A DNA stretch of 64,000 nt from Anadara kagoshimensis (GCA_021292105.1 CM037869.1:28659536-28723535); one strand, 5' to 3'. Positions 22,833-34,546 are shown, counted from the stretch's first letter. Translations and numbers: made by a program. Notes: generated from the sequence alone by a model not told the origin.

Positions 22833-24410
22833 ATGTTGCACTCTCAGAGCGCTTCTCATCCTATTTAGTGTTTTAGTTTGATTTATAAATAATTTATGTT
22901 CGTTTGAGTGGAACGATTAAGAATATAAATGCATTTTGTAACACACCTACGATGATAATTTTAGTTGGTTGTTCAATGTTGCCTCGTTTCCATGTAAATG
23001 ACAGGATTTTTTAATTGAGTTGAATACTAGTCAATTCGTTTCAATTCCAACTCACTTTTGCCAACTCGTTCCAAATGAGATACCAACTCGTACCAAATTT
23101 TTCAATAAAGTTTCGCATTTTTATAATTTTAATAAAGTTTGTTGTGGACTTGTACGTGTATTTATGAATATTTACAATTGCAACTGCTTCGTTCTATGTA
23201 AACATGGTTACAATTTCATCGTTTATTTCCCTATTAAGTATGTACAGAACGTGCAGAAATGTGACGTCAAGAACAATTAGCGTAGGAATACATGAGACAG
23301 AAAGAGACGACCTTTGACCTTTCTATTTTTACAAACGCACATGTCTCTGTTTATTTGCGAGAACGCAATGTTGCATACTGTAAAATAACGTTTCACAGTT
23401 AAGATAAACAAACTAAGGTACTTATTTCAGAATTTCTTATATATAAACTATTTTGTTTGTTTGAACAAATGTAGGCCCCGAAACAGCACATGTATAGTGA
23501 TTGAAAACATTGAAAAAGGTCACGATGAAACATCAACAATGTGTATTGCAACGTGAAAGCACCGTATGTGATGAATTACGGTATCTGATGTTTTGTTAAA
23601 ATTGTAAATATGAGAATTGGCATAGTGTTTTGTGTCGTTTATCACATCATAAACGACACAAAACACTATGTCAATTCTTAATTATAACTAAAAGATTTTA
23701 TTTGTTCCATCCGGGATATTACCTGATTACAGATTGTATTTTAACGGATAATTTCCTTTATTTCAAATTATTATACCAATCAGTCTGGATATTGCATGTT
23801 TAAATAACAAGAATATCAATATTTTGATCATGATAAATGATATTTTTTGTATTATTGACTATTTACCTATTTATTTAAACTATCATTTTTAGGAAAGAAA
23901 TTTTAGTTTCATGAACTCGTTACTTCATGTTTTAAAAACAATGCAAAGCGATTGAAAAAAGTTTTTTTCAGCTTTTATAACCCAAGCGACAAGACGCTTG
24001 AAAAAATAACCGATAATGGTTCATAAAGACAGAAAGTTGTTTTAAACAAGATCAAACGCACTTTTAAAAACACTCACAGCCGAAAATAATAATGAACCAA
24101 TCAGAAATATCGGGGAAATCAATTTGAGCATAAAATGGCTTCATTTTGTTTTCATGACCAAACATTATTTTAAAAAGAAGATAAATTGTCTATAATATTA
24201 TAGGAATTAATTTAGGTAAATCATTTGAAAAGTGTTGACGCCCGAGTTGGTAATTAAAACCTCTGCATAAACAGGTAGAACGAGTTTGCAAGAATCAGTT
24301 GGAACGAGTTGACCAGACACCATTGAGTTTACTAACTCCGAAAACCACAACCTCCGATTTTTTGGGGCTTAAACTAAATCTGTAGTCTAAAGGCAGGGGT
24401 ATTCATAGCA
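22833..24410 (+). mobile_element. composite repeat, copy 2, uninterrupted
   Basis: This copy reads through the site where copy 1 is interrupted. Its left half matches 17546-18178, apart from an extra block of about 75 bases near 23440-23515. Its right half matches 21847-22665. The right end carries the inverted subterminal motif twice ('gtagaacgagtttgcaagaa' and 'ttggaacgagttgacc'). Only about 170 bases separate it from copy 1, so the pair is a tandem duplication. No protein is encoded. Confidence 0.8.
23612..23679. repeat. hairpin in copy 2 of the composite repeat
   Basis: Same foldback as at 21914-21981. In the arms compared, about 26 of 27 positions pair. Pairing is kept in both copies although the copies differ elsewhere. 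Confidence 0.9.
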
Positions 24411-24884
24411 TTGGCAAGGATAAAAGCGTGGTGGGAAATGGGACAATGGACGATATGACCGATACATGCGACACGCCCAGCGTTTCGTCCTTTCTCACTT
24501 TATCTATCACCCATGCATACCCACTAACTCTGTTACGTTTTGTTTACTGAATGATTTCAGTGTTAACTCAAGACGTAAACTTGAATGTTTTTGTTACAGT
24601 TTGACAATATGTGTCTTTAACGTGGATAGATTTGTTTGAAATAGGTCTCTGTATCAAAAATGACCATGGATATAGTCCCATATGTTACTTAAACTCAATT
24701 TTTATTGCATACCTGGCATGTGTGTTTTTGTTAGAGGCAGCATGGTCTCTCGAGAATAGTATAGAATTTTAGTTATGTTTAACTATTTCCCTTGGAGCAG
24801 AGCCGAAACGACGGTGTTCTTAGGTTTTAAGAGAAAGTGAATAAGACTTGATATTAAAAATGTATGGAATATTATCTGGACACA
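24411..24884. other. no gene seen
   Basis: Ordinary AT-rich sequence between the composite repeat and the Penelope-like end fragment. Nothing recognised. Confidence 0.45.
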
Positions 24885-25030
24885 ACTTACAGGTATCAAA
24901 AACAAACAAACAAATTCATGTCCGAATCACAATGCAGAAGCAAAGTAGACACGTGAACTTCCACCAGGGAAGTGAGGCCGGGTGCTCCAGAAAGCTAAGC
25001 ACTTCCTGTTTAGCTAGCTACAGTAAAATG
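24885..25030 (-). mobile_element. Penelope-like element 3' end fragment
   Basis: This stretch matches the terminal non-coding part of the minus-strand element at 61945-62850: 'catgtccgaa', 'gacacgtgaacttccaccag', 'gaggccgggtgctcc' and 'cacttcctgtttagctagct' occur in the same order. Only the last ~145 bases are present, so it is a strongly 5'-truncated insertion. Confidence 0.7.
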
Positions 25031-25121
25031 TACAGTAAGGGAAAATGACGGAAATATTTTACTAATATAAGGTATACCTCAAAATTGTTTAAAAATACCA
25101 AATCCTATTTTTACCCTTTCT

Positions 25122-26720
25122 AGCTCACCTGACCGAAAGGTCATGTGAGCTTATGGCATAGCGCAGCGTGTGTGCGTCGTTAACACGTATTTTCGACATC
25201 TCCTCTGAAACTACAAGACAGATTTCAATGAAACTTGGTGAGAAGTATATATGGGCCGGTGCAATTCAGATTTGTTCGTGGCGTTTCCATGGCTACCATA
25301 ACTAGGTCAAGGTGACCTAGGGTTGCAAAAATCTTAACAAATCTTCTTCTCCGAAAGTATTGATTGGAGAAAAATCTGATGTGATATTTGGCTTATCTAG
25401 TCTTAAGTCTAGTTTGTTCATTTTGTGAAATTCGGACAAAAAATAGGTTACGCGTTTTTGCGTTTAATTTTGAAAAAATCGTAAAATAGCTTTAAATTGT
25501 TATAACCTGACTATTTGACCAGATAATGACATGGGGTTTTCAGTTTTGACATCGTTAGTACCTTCAAAATGAGGTCAATGTCAAGTGTGAAGGTCGTGAC
25601 CTAATTTTTTTTACCTCTGATTATAATTATTATCTCGAAAACTATAAACTTTTTGTATAGGCATGTATATTAGCAGTGCTCCAGATAATTTTTGAGGCAT
25701 AATTCTTCATGAAGCACCGATTTTTGTTGCAATGCTTAATAAGGTTAAATCAATTCTTGAAAATCGGCAATATTTATTTCACTGTCAGTACTTGCCCTGA
25801 TTGATTTTTGAATCAAAGATTCTATGATCTCTCTAACAATTTTATCTCGGCTGCTTTCGTAAGTTTGGTTGACAAACTTGAACATCGTTAACTGATGTTC
25901 ATCGTCTTTAAATTTTGCATTTTTGCTCCGCCGCCCTCGTTGAGAAGTCGTTTTTCCCCATAGACGAAATGCGTTAACTAGCAGTTTGATGTGCTTTGCT
26001 ATGCATCATTTGCTCTACAGCAAAACAGGAGACCTGATACTAATTATCTCCCCTTTACACACTTTAAACTAGTTATTTAGTTTATCAATATATCATCGAC
26101 TGATTTCTCGGGTTTCATATATATATTTGAGTTGCCTCGCTTGTCTATCAGAACGGTTAGCGTGAATACGCACGAAAACGGCATTTTATTCTTAACCAGC
26201 TTTTAGTTTTGCGTTCTAAAACGCATGGATTTTTTTATGTAATACTTTGTTGTCCAAAACATTTGCGTAATTACGCAGTTACGCGCTCTATCTGGAGCAC
26301 TGTATTAGAATGTTGTAGGTATACATTGATCATTTTGATGTATAGAAAAAGGTCATGGATTCAAAGGTCAAGGCCACAGATGGATAACAATACCGAAATG
26401 GTTAATTATCTCGAAAACTATAAACTTTTTGTATAGGCATGTATATTTGAATGTTGTAGGTATTGACGATGTATAGAAAAAGGTCATGGGTTCAAAGGTC
26501 AAGGTCACAGTTGCGAAACAATACTGAAATGGTTAAGTATCTTGAAAACTATAAACTTTTTGTATAGACATGTATATTAGAATGCTGTATGTATTGATAC
26601 AACAGTCATTATGATGTAAAGAAAAAAGTCATTGAGGTTTCAGTATTTATGTTTTCTTTAAATCTATCAGCTAGCCATTAGTTACCAGGTGAGCGTATCA
26701 GGCCCATGGGCCTCTTGTTC
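25122..26720 (+). mobile_element. AGGTCA-rich interspersed repeat, copy 1
   Basis: The element opens with a 13-bp-arm hairpin, 'agctcacctgacc' then its near complement ending 'gtgagct'. It ends with 'accaggtgagcg' and 'ggcccatgggcctcttgttc'. The 'gctcacctg' of the start is inverted at the end. Inside, 'ggttcaaaggtcaaggtcac' type phrases recur, with short monomers ending 'ctttttgtataggcatgtat' (at about 25649, 26425 and 26556). No ORF fits the whole element; small frames are shadows. It belongs to a non-autonomous repeat group widespread in bivalves. The superfamily is not settled by what I can see. Confidence 0.8.
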
Positions 26721-26799
26721 CAATAATTTAATGATGTCAAGTTTACATAGTTCAAATAAATGATAACTTCCATTGTGATCCTGTGCTGAGGTCATTTGG

Positions 26800-27240
26800 T
26801 GTGCTGGACCCTTGAAACCGTCCTGTAGACATGGAAGATATGTTGGAGTAGTTTTATACACATGAGAGTATCAAGATTCACTTCTTCCAGTCTGTTCCTC
26901 CTGGCAGTTTGGATTCCATTCTGACAGCTGAATCCACGTTCACAATCTGCTGTTTGAAAAGGCATTATCAGTGTCAAATTTGAAAGAATCAGTAAATTTG
27001 GGAGTGCATCTTTGTGATAATCAAACATTAACTTCCACAGTAACTTTGTGCTGTCTCTTGAATACATTTTTTCATGACAATCCTCTTGGCCAAAGACTAC
27101 TCCTCCTCACACTGCAATCCATTAATAAGCGGAGGACGGACAATGTTTCCTTTCATTGCTATATTTGCATAGTGATCAATAAGAATCTGTATTTCCTTGT
27201 TACCAAAATGGTCTGTAATTTTGAATACTTTTTGATGTTG
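26800..27240 (-). pseudogene. hAT-type transposase C-terminus (ZNF862-like)
   Basis: The minus strand reads 'GNKEIQILIDHYANIAMKGN', 'RPPLINGLQCEEE', a TAG stop, 'SLAKRIVMKK', and after a one-base shift in an A run 'TKLLWKLMFDYHKDALPNLL', 'MPFQTADCERGFSCQN' and 'RRNRLEEVNLDTLMCIKLL'. The Cys-Glu-Arg-x-Phe-Ser core is the signature of the hAT C-terminal dimerisation region, and the context resembles ZNF862-like proteins derived from hAT transposases. One stop and one frameshift in about 140 codons make this a pseudogene. The N-terminal zinc finger and catalytic parts were not found. Confidence 0.8.
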
Positions 27241-27244
27241 TCAG

Positions 27245-28556
27245 TTGTATTGCTATTCCCTAATACCGTTTATATGTTAGTAATATGGTATCACAGTTAT
27301 GTAATGGATCACGACCAGCACGCCCTGACTCCTGCATGTAATCGTTATTGTCATTTGTAGGGCCATAGTGGATTACTACATCTACATCTAATATCTAATC
27401 CCATGCAAAAGGATTTTGAACAAAGAACCACTCTTATATTCCCAGGATTTTGATAATATACACAGATAATCGTCAGTTTTTATGTGAAACATTTCTGTCA
27501 TCAGTGTGCCTTCTTCGTTGTAGTTATGGAAAGTATCATGCCCGAGAAATATTAAGATATTCGAAAACCTCAAATATTTGTCTTTAAATATAATTATTCT
27601 ATATAATTTTAAATAGTAGTTGCAATTTTATTTTTTATTTTTTTTTTGCCTAACAGTTCAACTAAACACTAGCAATGTCATCTGTAAGCAGATAAGTAGC
27701 GACAGGCACAATGCCACTGATTAATGATCGTGATTCGCAAAGTTTTTCATAACAAGAACGACATGCTGCTCGTTTTCTCCTCTTGCTAGCTTTCTACTAA
27801 AACAATTTTAATTTTTAAAAAAATCAATAAAAATAAAGTTTGCATGTACATAATCTTCGTACAAAAGTTTAAATTTATACTTTCTTGCAAACAATACATT
27901 TCTATAGCATTACAGAATGTATTAAATTATGTTAATTGTACTTACTACTTTTTTATACACTGAGGTTCGTCCGGAATTTAACACATCAATGTTTTCTTTA
28001 AAAGTTTAATTAATAAGGGTTCTGGACTGGCTAGTATTACACTACTTCTTCCATTCTTCGCATTATCATATGTTAAATCTAAATTGTTTTCCAAATTTGA
28101 TTTTTCAATGACATCTCTTTGTTATGCAGTGATGGTGCCTGGTATCTCATTAATGAAATCGGCGGTGACATTACGAGAAAAGCCTGTCTTTCAGGATTTT
28201 GTTCATGTAAATATTTAAAACCAAGTGATTTTCCAGTTGGTGAAACGATACATCTTTATTCGGCTTATCTCTAATCTCTTTATAAGACAATTGTTTTAAA
28301 CCAAAATTCATTGCATTTGTAAAATCCATATTGTATGTACTATGATGTTAAATAAAACAATGAGTTATACTGACTGACCCAGTATGTGTGATTGAATTAT
28401 ATTTTGCTGTATCTGGAGAAGTGATAAATGATAATTAATAACCGACCATATACTAGTCGGTTTTAATGCAGACTTGACAAGTACCTATATTGCTGGGTTT
28501 TGATAGTAAATTGACTTTTGTCAGTTAATCTCTAATAAGTTTTAAAGGGACAAGTT
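27245..28556. other. no gene seen
   Basis: AT-rich DNA with T-runs. The plus-strand frame at 26971-27360 that partly enters it is antisense to the hAT remnant. Nothing recognised. Confidence 0.5.
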
Positions 28557-30170
28557 ACTGAAATTAATAACTTAATATATTGACTTGTGCAAGTCTAGAT
28601 AACAAGTAAACTTGCTGTGTGCATGGTGTTTCTTAAGGACGATACGGTACAATACCTCCTGCTGCAACGTGTTATTGTAACACAATACTGTGGGTACGCG
28701 ATGTTGGAACACTTATAGCACGTCGTCAATTAAACATGTATCTTGAATTTTTTGAAAAAAAATGCTTACTGTCCACAAAGTTTCCTTGAGGATTGATAAA
28801 AATTTAACACTTCTTTACGTTTTGTAGTAAATACAATTTTTTAAACGAATGTTACTATACTGGATCTACTTTGAATAAATTTTCATTATAAACTTGGATA
28901 TAATAACTCTTTATTTTATTTATTAATATTCAATATCAGATATACAAAACTTCATACCCACTCACCATACTGAAATTAATAACTTAATATATGGACTTGG
29001 ACAAGTCTAGATAACAAGTAAAGTTGCTGTGTGCATGGTGTTTCTTAAGGACGATACGGTACAATACCTCCTGCTGCAACGTGTTATTGTATACAATACT
29101 GTGGGTACGCGATGTTGGAACACTTATTGCACATCGTCAATTAAACATGTATCTTGAACTTTAAAAAGAAATGCTTACTGTCCACAAAGTTTCCTTTAGG
29201 AGTGATAAAAATTTAACACTTCTTTACGTTTTGTAGTAAATACAATTATTTATACGAATGTTACTATACTGGATCTACTTTTCATTACAAACTTGGATAT
29301 AATAACTCTCAATTTTATTTATTGATATTCATGATCAGATATACAAAACTTCATACCCACTTACCATACTGAAATTAATAACTTAATATACGGACTTGTA
29401 CATGTATAGATAACAAATAAACTCGATGTCTGCATGGTTTCCTTAAGAAAGATACAGTACAATACCTCCTGCTGTACACGTGTTATTGTATCAGAATACT
29501 GTGGATACGCAATGTTTGAACACTTATAGCACGTCGTCTCATAGCCAATCAAACATGTATCTTGAATTTAAAATAATGCTTACTGTCCACAACGTTTCCT
29601 TAAGGACCAATACAAATTTAAAACACTTCTTTACGTTTTGTAGTAAATACAATTATTTAAACGAATGTTACTATACTGGATCCACTTTGAATAAGTTTTT
29701 ATTATAAACTTGGATATAATAGCTCTTTATTTTATTTATTGATATCCATAATCAGGTTATACACAACTTCATACCCATACTGAAATTAATAACTTAATAT
29801 ACGGACTTGTACATGTCTAGATAACAATAAACTCGATGTCTGCATGGTTTTCTTAAGAACGATACAGTACAATACCTCCTGCTGTACACGTGTTATTGTA
29901 TCAGAATACTGTGGGTACGCAATGTTTGAACACTTATAGCACGTCGTGTCATAGTCAATCAAACATGCATCTTCAATTAAAAAAAAAATGCTTACTGTCC
30001 ACAACGTTTCCTTAAGGACTAATAAAAATTTAAAACACTTCAGTTTGAATGGCATCAGCTGTGTTTACGTTTGTAGTAAATGTAATTATTTAAACGAATG
30101 TGACTATACCAAAATTACTGGATCTACTTTGAACACGGTTTCATTATAAACTTGAATATTAAATTTCTTA
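28557..30170. repeat. satellite, ~400-bp unit, four copies
   Basis: A unit beginning 'actgaaattaataacttaat' starts at 28557, 28969, 29368 and 29779, giving unit lengths of 412, 399 and 411 bases plus a last unit of about 390. Conserved phrases are 'gtacaatacctcctgctg', 'cacttatagcacgtcgt', 'tactgtccacaa.gtttcct' and 'cttctttacgttttgtagta'. The third and fourth units resemble each other more than the first two. Small minus-strand frames in units 3 and 4 are repeated because the unit is repeated and are not taken as genes. Confidence 0.9.
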
Positions 30171-30174
30171 AATT

Positions 30175-30950
30175 CAAAAGCAGATTAGACAAATCATCAT
30201 TCCCATTTACCAAGTAAATAGATTTGGGCACTCTTGCAAATGCTACGACAACATAAAACATCACGTAACGAAGGTAGGCAGCTGACTAGCGGGTGCTTTC
30301 TTTTTCGAAGGATCCGTCCTCAGCTCCTCGATGAAGTCAGTGTGTTTTACCGTTTCAACACATATTTGGGTGATTTAAGTTTAATTGTTACATACATCAC
30401 CGGTTTTAAATTGAAAACAGCCGAATCAATATACTTAATTGTTTTAATAAAACATGTGACTTACTGCCACAAATTCGGTGCACATGGTAAATGCAAGAAT
30501 AATGTACATTCTGTACATAGAGTAATTTTAATTTTTTTTTACAAAACAAAACAAAAATATAACTATGTCAAACTTATCCCTTCTGTACTTTTTTACTCGG
30601 GACACGTTAAATGTGGGAATGTTCTTGATGATCACACCTGAAAAAAACTCGAACAACAATAACGTACCTGACCGTAATTACCATGATGTAACTTTGAATG
30701 AGGCCAAATTGGTATATAAACTTGATTAAATTTTCCATAATGTCTGTATGTGCAGGAGAACGGAATAAAGATATTTTCATTTAAAATATAATTTGGTTAG
30801 GTCAGTGCAATTTAAATTCATTTTATTGATAGTTTAATAGAAACATTTTCAATTAAAAGAAATAAATGATAAAATCATGTACACTCCATTTATGGAAATA
30901 CAGTAGTAGAATAGTAAACTTAGTGTCCATGATTTTCTTAAGGACGGTGC
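30175..30950. other. no supported gene
   Basis: A 135-codon open frame (30234-30641, plus) is the longest here but shows no recognisable domain, ends in AT-rich sequence and lacks convincing splice context. The rest is AT-rich and unrecognised. Confidence 0.4.
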
Positions 30951-30954
30951 CTGT

Positions 30955-31335
30955 GTTGGTTGGTTGGTTGAATGTTGCTTAACGTCGCATCAGCAATTTT
31001 TCAGCTATTCGCGACGAGAACTATTTAATTAATCTCTATGGATTAATCTATAAACAATTTTGTGTATGCATGTGAAGTGCGAGTATGTTGTATGGTCTGC
31101 CTTGTACTAGCGCGCACTCAGGGCGACTTTACCGTGCTAGCCCACAGAGTCAGTACACCGCAGACAAGCGTACCACTCCCCCAGTCCATTATACTGATAC
31201 CAGGTGAATCAGTAAAGGCCAACGGTAAGGAAAATTCACTTTCCCACATGTGGTCCGAGCGGGACTCGAACTCACAGCGGTGAGAGACCCTGGATTTGAA
31301 GACTGACGTCTTATCCATTAGGCCACGGTGCCTGT
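30955..31335 (-). mobile_element. tRNA-headed SINE, second family
   Basis: On the minus strand the head begins 'ggcaccgtggcctaatggat', with A-box-like TGGCCTAATGGA and B-box-like GAGTTCGAGTCCC (complement of 31261-31273). The body contains 'ttttccttaccgttggcctt' on the same strand. The tail, near 30970-31020, reads 'gttgcttaacgtcgcatcag' and 'cgcgacgag' on the plus strand. The head differs from the other SINE group here, but the 'taacgtc' tail resembles the 'tttaacgtcc' tail at 58798. Overlapping frames at 31062-31417 are artefacts of the SINE. Confidence 0.85.
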
Positions 31336-31339
31336 GTTG

Positions 31340-31984
31340 GCGATTTGAATTTATTACTATTACTATTACACTGTTGGCTAACAATACATCACAATAATCT
31401 GCACTTAGATTTTTCAAAGGACCTGGTGTTCATTTTAAAGGGCTCGTTTGTAACGCTGAGTTACTGTTTTACAAGCATGACAATTTTACAGTTCATTGTC
31501 GACACGTTCGCTTTAACCTAAGAACCATAATTTTGAACGGACAATGGGCTTTCTTTCGGGTAATACCTTATTGTGCTTGCTAACTGTATAGCTCAGTCGC
31601 GTAATAACCGAGGCATAACTATTTCATGACCACGAAGTAAAACATTGTCGGAATGCACCACTAGTTCATTACGTATATTAAAAATCGACTGTAACTCAAG
31701 TTTGTCAATCTCTAGGTCATCAATGTTTCATTTCAAACCAACGTTCCGAACGTGTAAACTCAATAGCATTCAGTAAGGTTTTGTCACAGGAAGTACATGT
31801 AGTAATTTTGACCTCATCTAGGCTGATAGCTTTTGGCAAAGATTAATAATATTGACATATCGATCGGCCATGTAGGTTTCGCGACTTCTATCAGTGGACT
31901 TAACATGATGTCGCGACATATTATCCGCTTATCCGCAGGATTATCCGCTTATGGTTAGTATTTTATTGTAAGCTTATATGTCTT
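31340..31984. other. no gene seen
   Basis: No supported coding region. 'ttatccgctta' is doubled at about 31920-31955. Confidence 0.45.
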
Positions 31985-33061
31985 TTATCTAAGGCCCCAA
32001 CGTTTGATTCTAAGCGGCGGCTTTACTCGTTGCCAAATACGTTCAAGCGGTTTATGGTCAGTTATTACTGTGAAGTGTTTGCGCCACGATCGTAAAGATC
32101 AAAATATTAGCATCCAAAAACAGAGTTGTTCTCGCTTAGTCTGGCTATATCGTGACTCTGCATCCGTTAGTGACCTACTTGCATATGCGACAATTTTGCC
32201 ATTCTGACTTAGAGTAGCAGCAAGACCGACGGGGCTATCATCGACATAAATCAGACTCCATTTCAGGATTTAAATACATGACAGTATCGCTAGAAAGCTT
32301 GGATTTTAGCTTTTTGAACGCTTCAACGTGTTCATGTGCCCATTCCCATTCAACATCATTGTGTGTCAATCTACGCAATGCCTCGCATATTGTCGAGTGA
32401 TCGGGTATAAATGTGATGCAATATGATGTCAAACCGATAAAACTTCTGAACTCTCGCATTTTGCGGTGCGACGGCTTCACGGACAGTGGCTACCTTTTTA
32501 GGATCTGGGCATATACCCTTCGAACTGAAAACTACACCAAAGAATGTAATGGATTCCTTGTTAAATTCACATTTGCTGAGGTTGAGTGTAAAACCATTTC
32601 GACATAATGCCGTAAGCTCTGTTTCGAGCGCTCTATCATGGTCTGCCTGCGACGTTCCATAAATAATTGCCATCCGAGATATTTTTAGCTCCTGGTATCC
32701 TTCGAATTATACCGCGAATTGTCTCTTGAAATATTTCAGAAGCAGAACTTTTACCGAAATTTAAGCTCTTGTATCGAAATAAACCACGGTGTGTGCTAAA
32801 ATTGGTGATATATCTACTACTAGTATCGAGTTCTGATTGATGGTAACAAGAACGAAGATCAAGCTTGCTAAATACTACCGCTCTGTTTAAGTCATGTATC
32901 AGCTCTTCCACGGTCGATATGCAGCGTCTTTCGCTTATTACAGCTTTGTTCGCTTTGCGCATATCCACACATATAAGTATGTCATTCGAATCTTTTTTTC
33001 GGGTGAAATTCTTGGGATTGGTACCCTTCGACCTTTCAAAAATTAGACCTTCGACGACCAC
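31985..33061 (-). pseudogene. Ty3/gypsy reverse transcriptase and RNase H remnant
   Basis: The minus strand carries the polymerase of a Ty3/gypsy LTR retrotransposon. From 33061 downwards I read 'RKKDSNDILICVDMRKANKA', 'AVVFSKLDLRSCYHQ' with the first catalytic Asp, and 'GLFRYKSLNFGKSSASEIFQ'. A damaged second catalytic site follows ('ISD' then a shift to 'AIIYGTSQADHD'). Then come 'NLSKCEFNKESITFFGVVFS', 'KMREFRSFIGLTSYC' and 'AFKKLKSKLSSDTVMYLNP'. The RNase H start 'DSPVGLAATLSQNGKIVAYA' ends near 'VITDHKPLERI' at about 32000. Several frameshifts and stops are present and the protease and integrase are absent. It is inactive. Confidence 0.85.
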
Positions 33062-33184
33062 ATTACCTTATAGCATTTACTGTGTTAACATTTTGACTTG
33101 TTTCCATTACTTCTTCAAGAGAGAAAAGGGGAGAACTCTAGTCCTTGTCCAATGTACCCCCGGGCGTAAAAATGACTAGGTAGG

Positions 33185-33620
33185 TAGGTACTTCTTCAAG
33201 CGTTCTGCCTAGTTTTATTAAATCCTGAAGTGTCATTGTCGGGTCTCTTAAACCTTTTTGCCGCAATCGGTTTGATTTGTAATGTTGGATATTTTTCTAT
33301 CAACGTAAGTGAAGTCACACGATTTAGACAGAGTTCTTAGTTCAGTCACATAATCGTCTAGTGTTAACTTCCATCTGAGTGTTCCATTTAGGCGAGAAAT
33401 AATCAGTTAAGACGTTTTTAGTGTCTGCGAATTTGGCTTTCCTTTCACGGCCTAATATATTTCAAAACCTCGCTCACCTGCATAGTTAAGTAATAGAGCT
33501 CGTTTACGTACATCGTACTTTATGCTCATGCCGACAAACAACATTTCTAATCTGTTGATCCATTTTTCCTATTTAGGACCTGCGTCTGCGTACTCAAACG
33601 CTTCAAAATGTGGTAGGCCT
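33185..33620 (-). pseudogene. Ty3/gypsy gag remnant
   Basis: Upstream of the polymerase remnant on the same strand, broken frames read 'WINRLEMLFVGMSIKYDVRK' and 'RALLLNYAGER' (about 33600-33480). Next come 'KFADTKNVLTDYFSPKWNTQ' and 'MEVNTRRLCD', and last 'DFTYVDR'-like and 'TLQDLIKLGRTLEEVPT'. This is the capsid part of a Ty3/gypsy gag in normal order. The nucleocapsid and protease that should lie between it and the reverse transcriptase are reduced to about 120 bases, so an internal deletion joins gag to pol. Confidence 0.7.
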
Positions 33621-34069
33621 ATTTTCTACGACATTCGTTATCCTCGTCGCCAGTGTCATGATCTTTGTGATCAATGTGCGTTACAGACGACAAAACACGT
33701 ATTATGGTGTACGTAACTGAATCTAGACTACTTTATTCCGGAAGAACACATGTAGTATATAAAATACGAAAACGGATTGGATATTACAGTTACAATTTGC
33801 AGACTATTTTGGGTTTTTTTCGTTGCTGGTGCTCCAAACAACATCTTTCAAATCCGTCTAAATAGTCAGTTGCCAGCCAGCCATCACTGCGACCTACAGC
33901 ACATCAAGCTAATTAGTGGGGTTCAACAAGTTTGTTAGTAGTAACCGTTATACAAGGCAGTGCATTTATTAAAGTGAAAGGAAACCAGTCGTTCAGAGTT
34001 ATAACTAATGTCAAGAATAGGATAAGAAGCCGACCGCTCCGGGATGCTTTTACAACATCGATCAGAATT
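33621..34069. other. no gene seen; probably flank or LTR of the gypsy remnant
   Basis: This lies on the 5' side of the minus-strand gag. No second copy was found that would prove an LTR. Nothing else recognised. Confidence 0.35.
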
Positions 34070-34395
34070 AATTTTTCGCCACAAACGAATTGACAACTGG
34101 CCCTCAAAAAAGTTTTATGACCGTCATCACAGTATTGTTTATAAGTTTGATGTCTCTGTATTTGACGTCCCATAGTTCCATGTTCTTTTCATAAAATTTT
34201 GAATACACACGTGACGGGTGTAGCTAGTTGAACAGGAGGTGCTTATCCTTCCGGAGCACCCGACCTCACTACCCTGGTGGAAGTTCACGTGTCTAACCTA
34301 ACTTGTCGGTTCCAAATTTTTTACTTTGCTTCTGGATTGTGATTCGGACATGGATTAGTACGATTGTTTTTTGATTACGACACGCACCAACTAAG
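34070..34395 (+). mobile_element. Penelope-like element 3' end
   Basis: The plus strand ends an open stretch 'KKFYDRHHSIVYKFDVSV' and continues into non-coding sequence with 'aacaggaggtgcttatcctt', 'ccctggtggaagttcacgtg' and 'gtctaacctaacttgtcgg'. The same protein tail ('KKFYGRHH...DKFDVSV' type) and the same downstream sequence occur on the minus strand at 61945-62280. It is a 5'-truncated copy that keeps the last codons and the 3' region. Confidence 0.65.
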
Positions 34396-34546
34396 AACAT
34401 CCAATGTTTGTAAGTACTCGCTAGGGCTTCGCTATCAGTGATAATTAGTGACTTTAATTAAAGTATTTACGGCACGCGGTGGCTTGTTATCCTTGAATTC
34501 GTTATTCGTTCCAAACACAGCTTTGGGGGAAAAAGGAACACCCAAG

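Noticed and set aside
26971-27360. 129-codon plus-strand ORF
   Set aside because: Antisense to the hAT transposase remnant, which explains the openness.
29361-30055. Repeated minus-strand ORFs with 'CYKCSNIAYPQYSDTITRVQ'
   Set aside because: The same frame recurs only because the satellite unit recurs. The units at 28557 and 28969 do not keep it open.
28557-30170. Possible CRISPR-like array
   Set aside because: Repeats of ~400 bases in tandem without unique spacers, in a eukaryotic context.
30234-30641. 135-codon plus-strand ORF
   Set aside because: No recognised domain, composition expected from AT-rich DNA, no splice or promoter support and no second copy seen.
31062-31417. Overlapping plus- and minus-strand ORFs
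   Set aside because: They fall within the tRNA-headed SINE and reflect its sequence.
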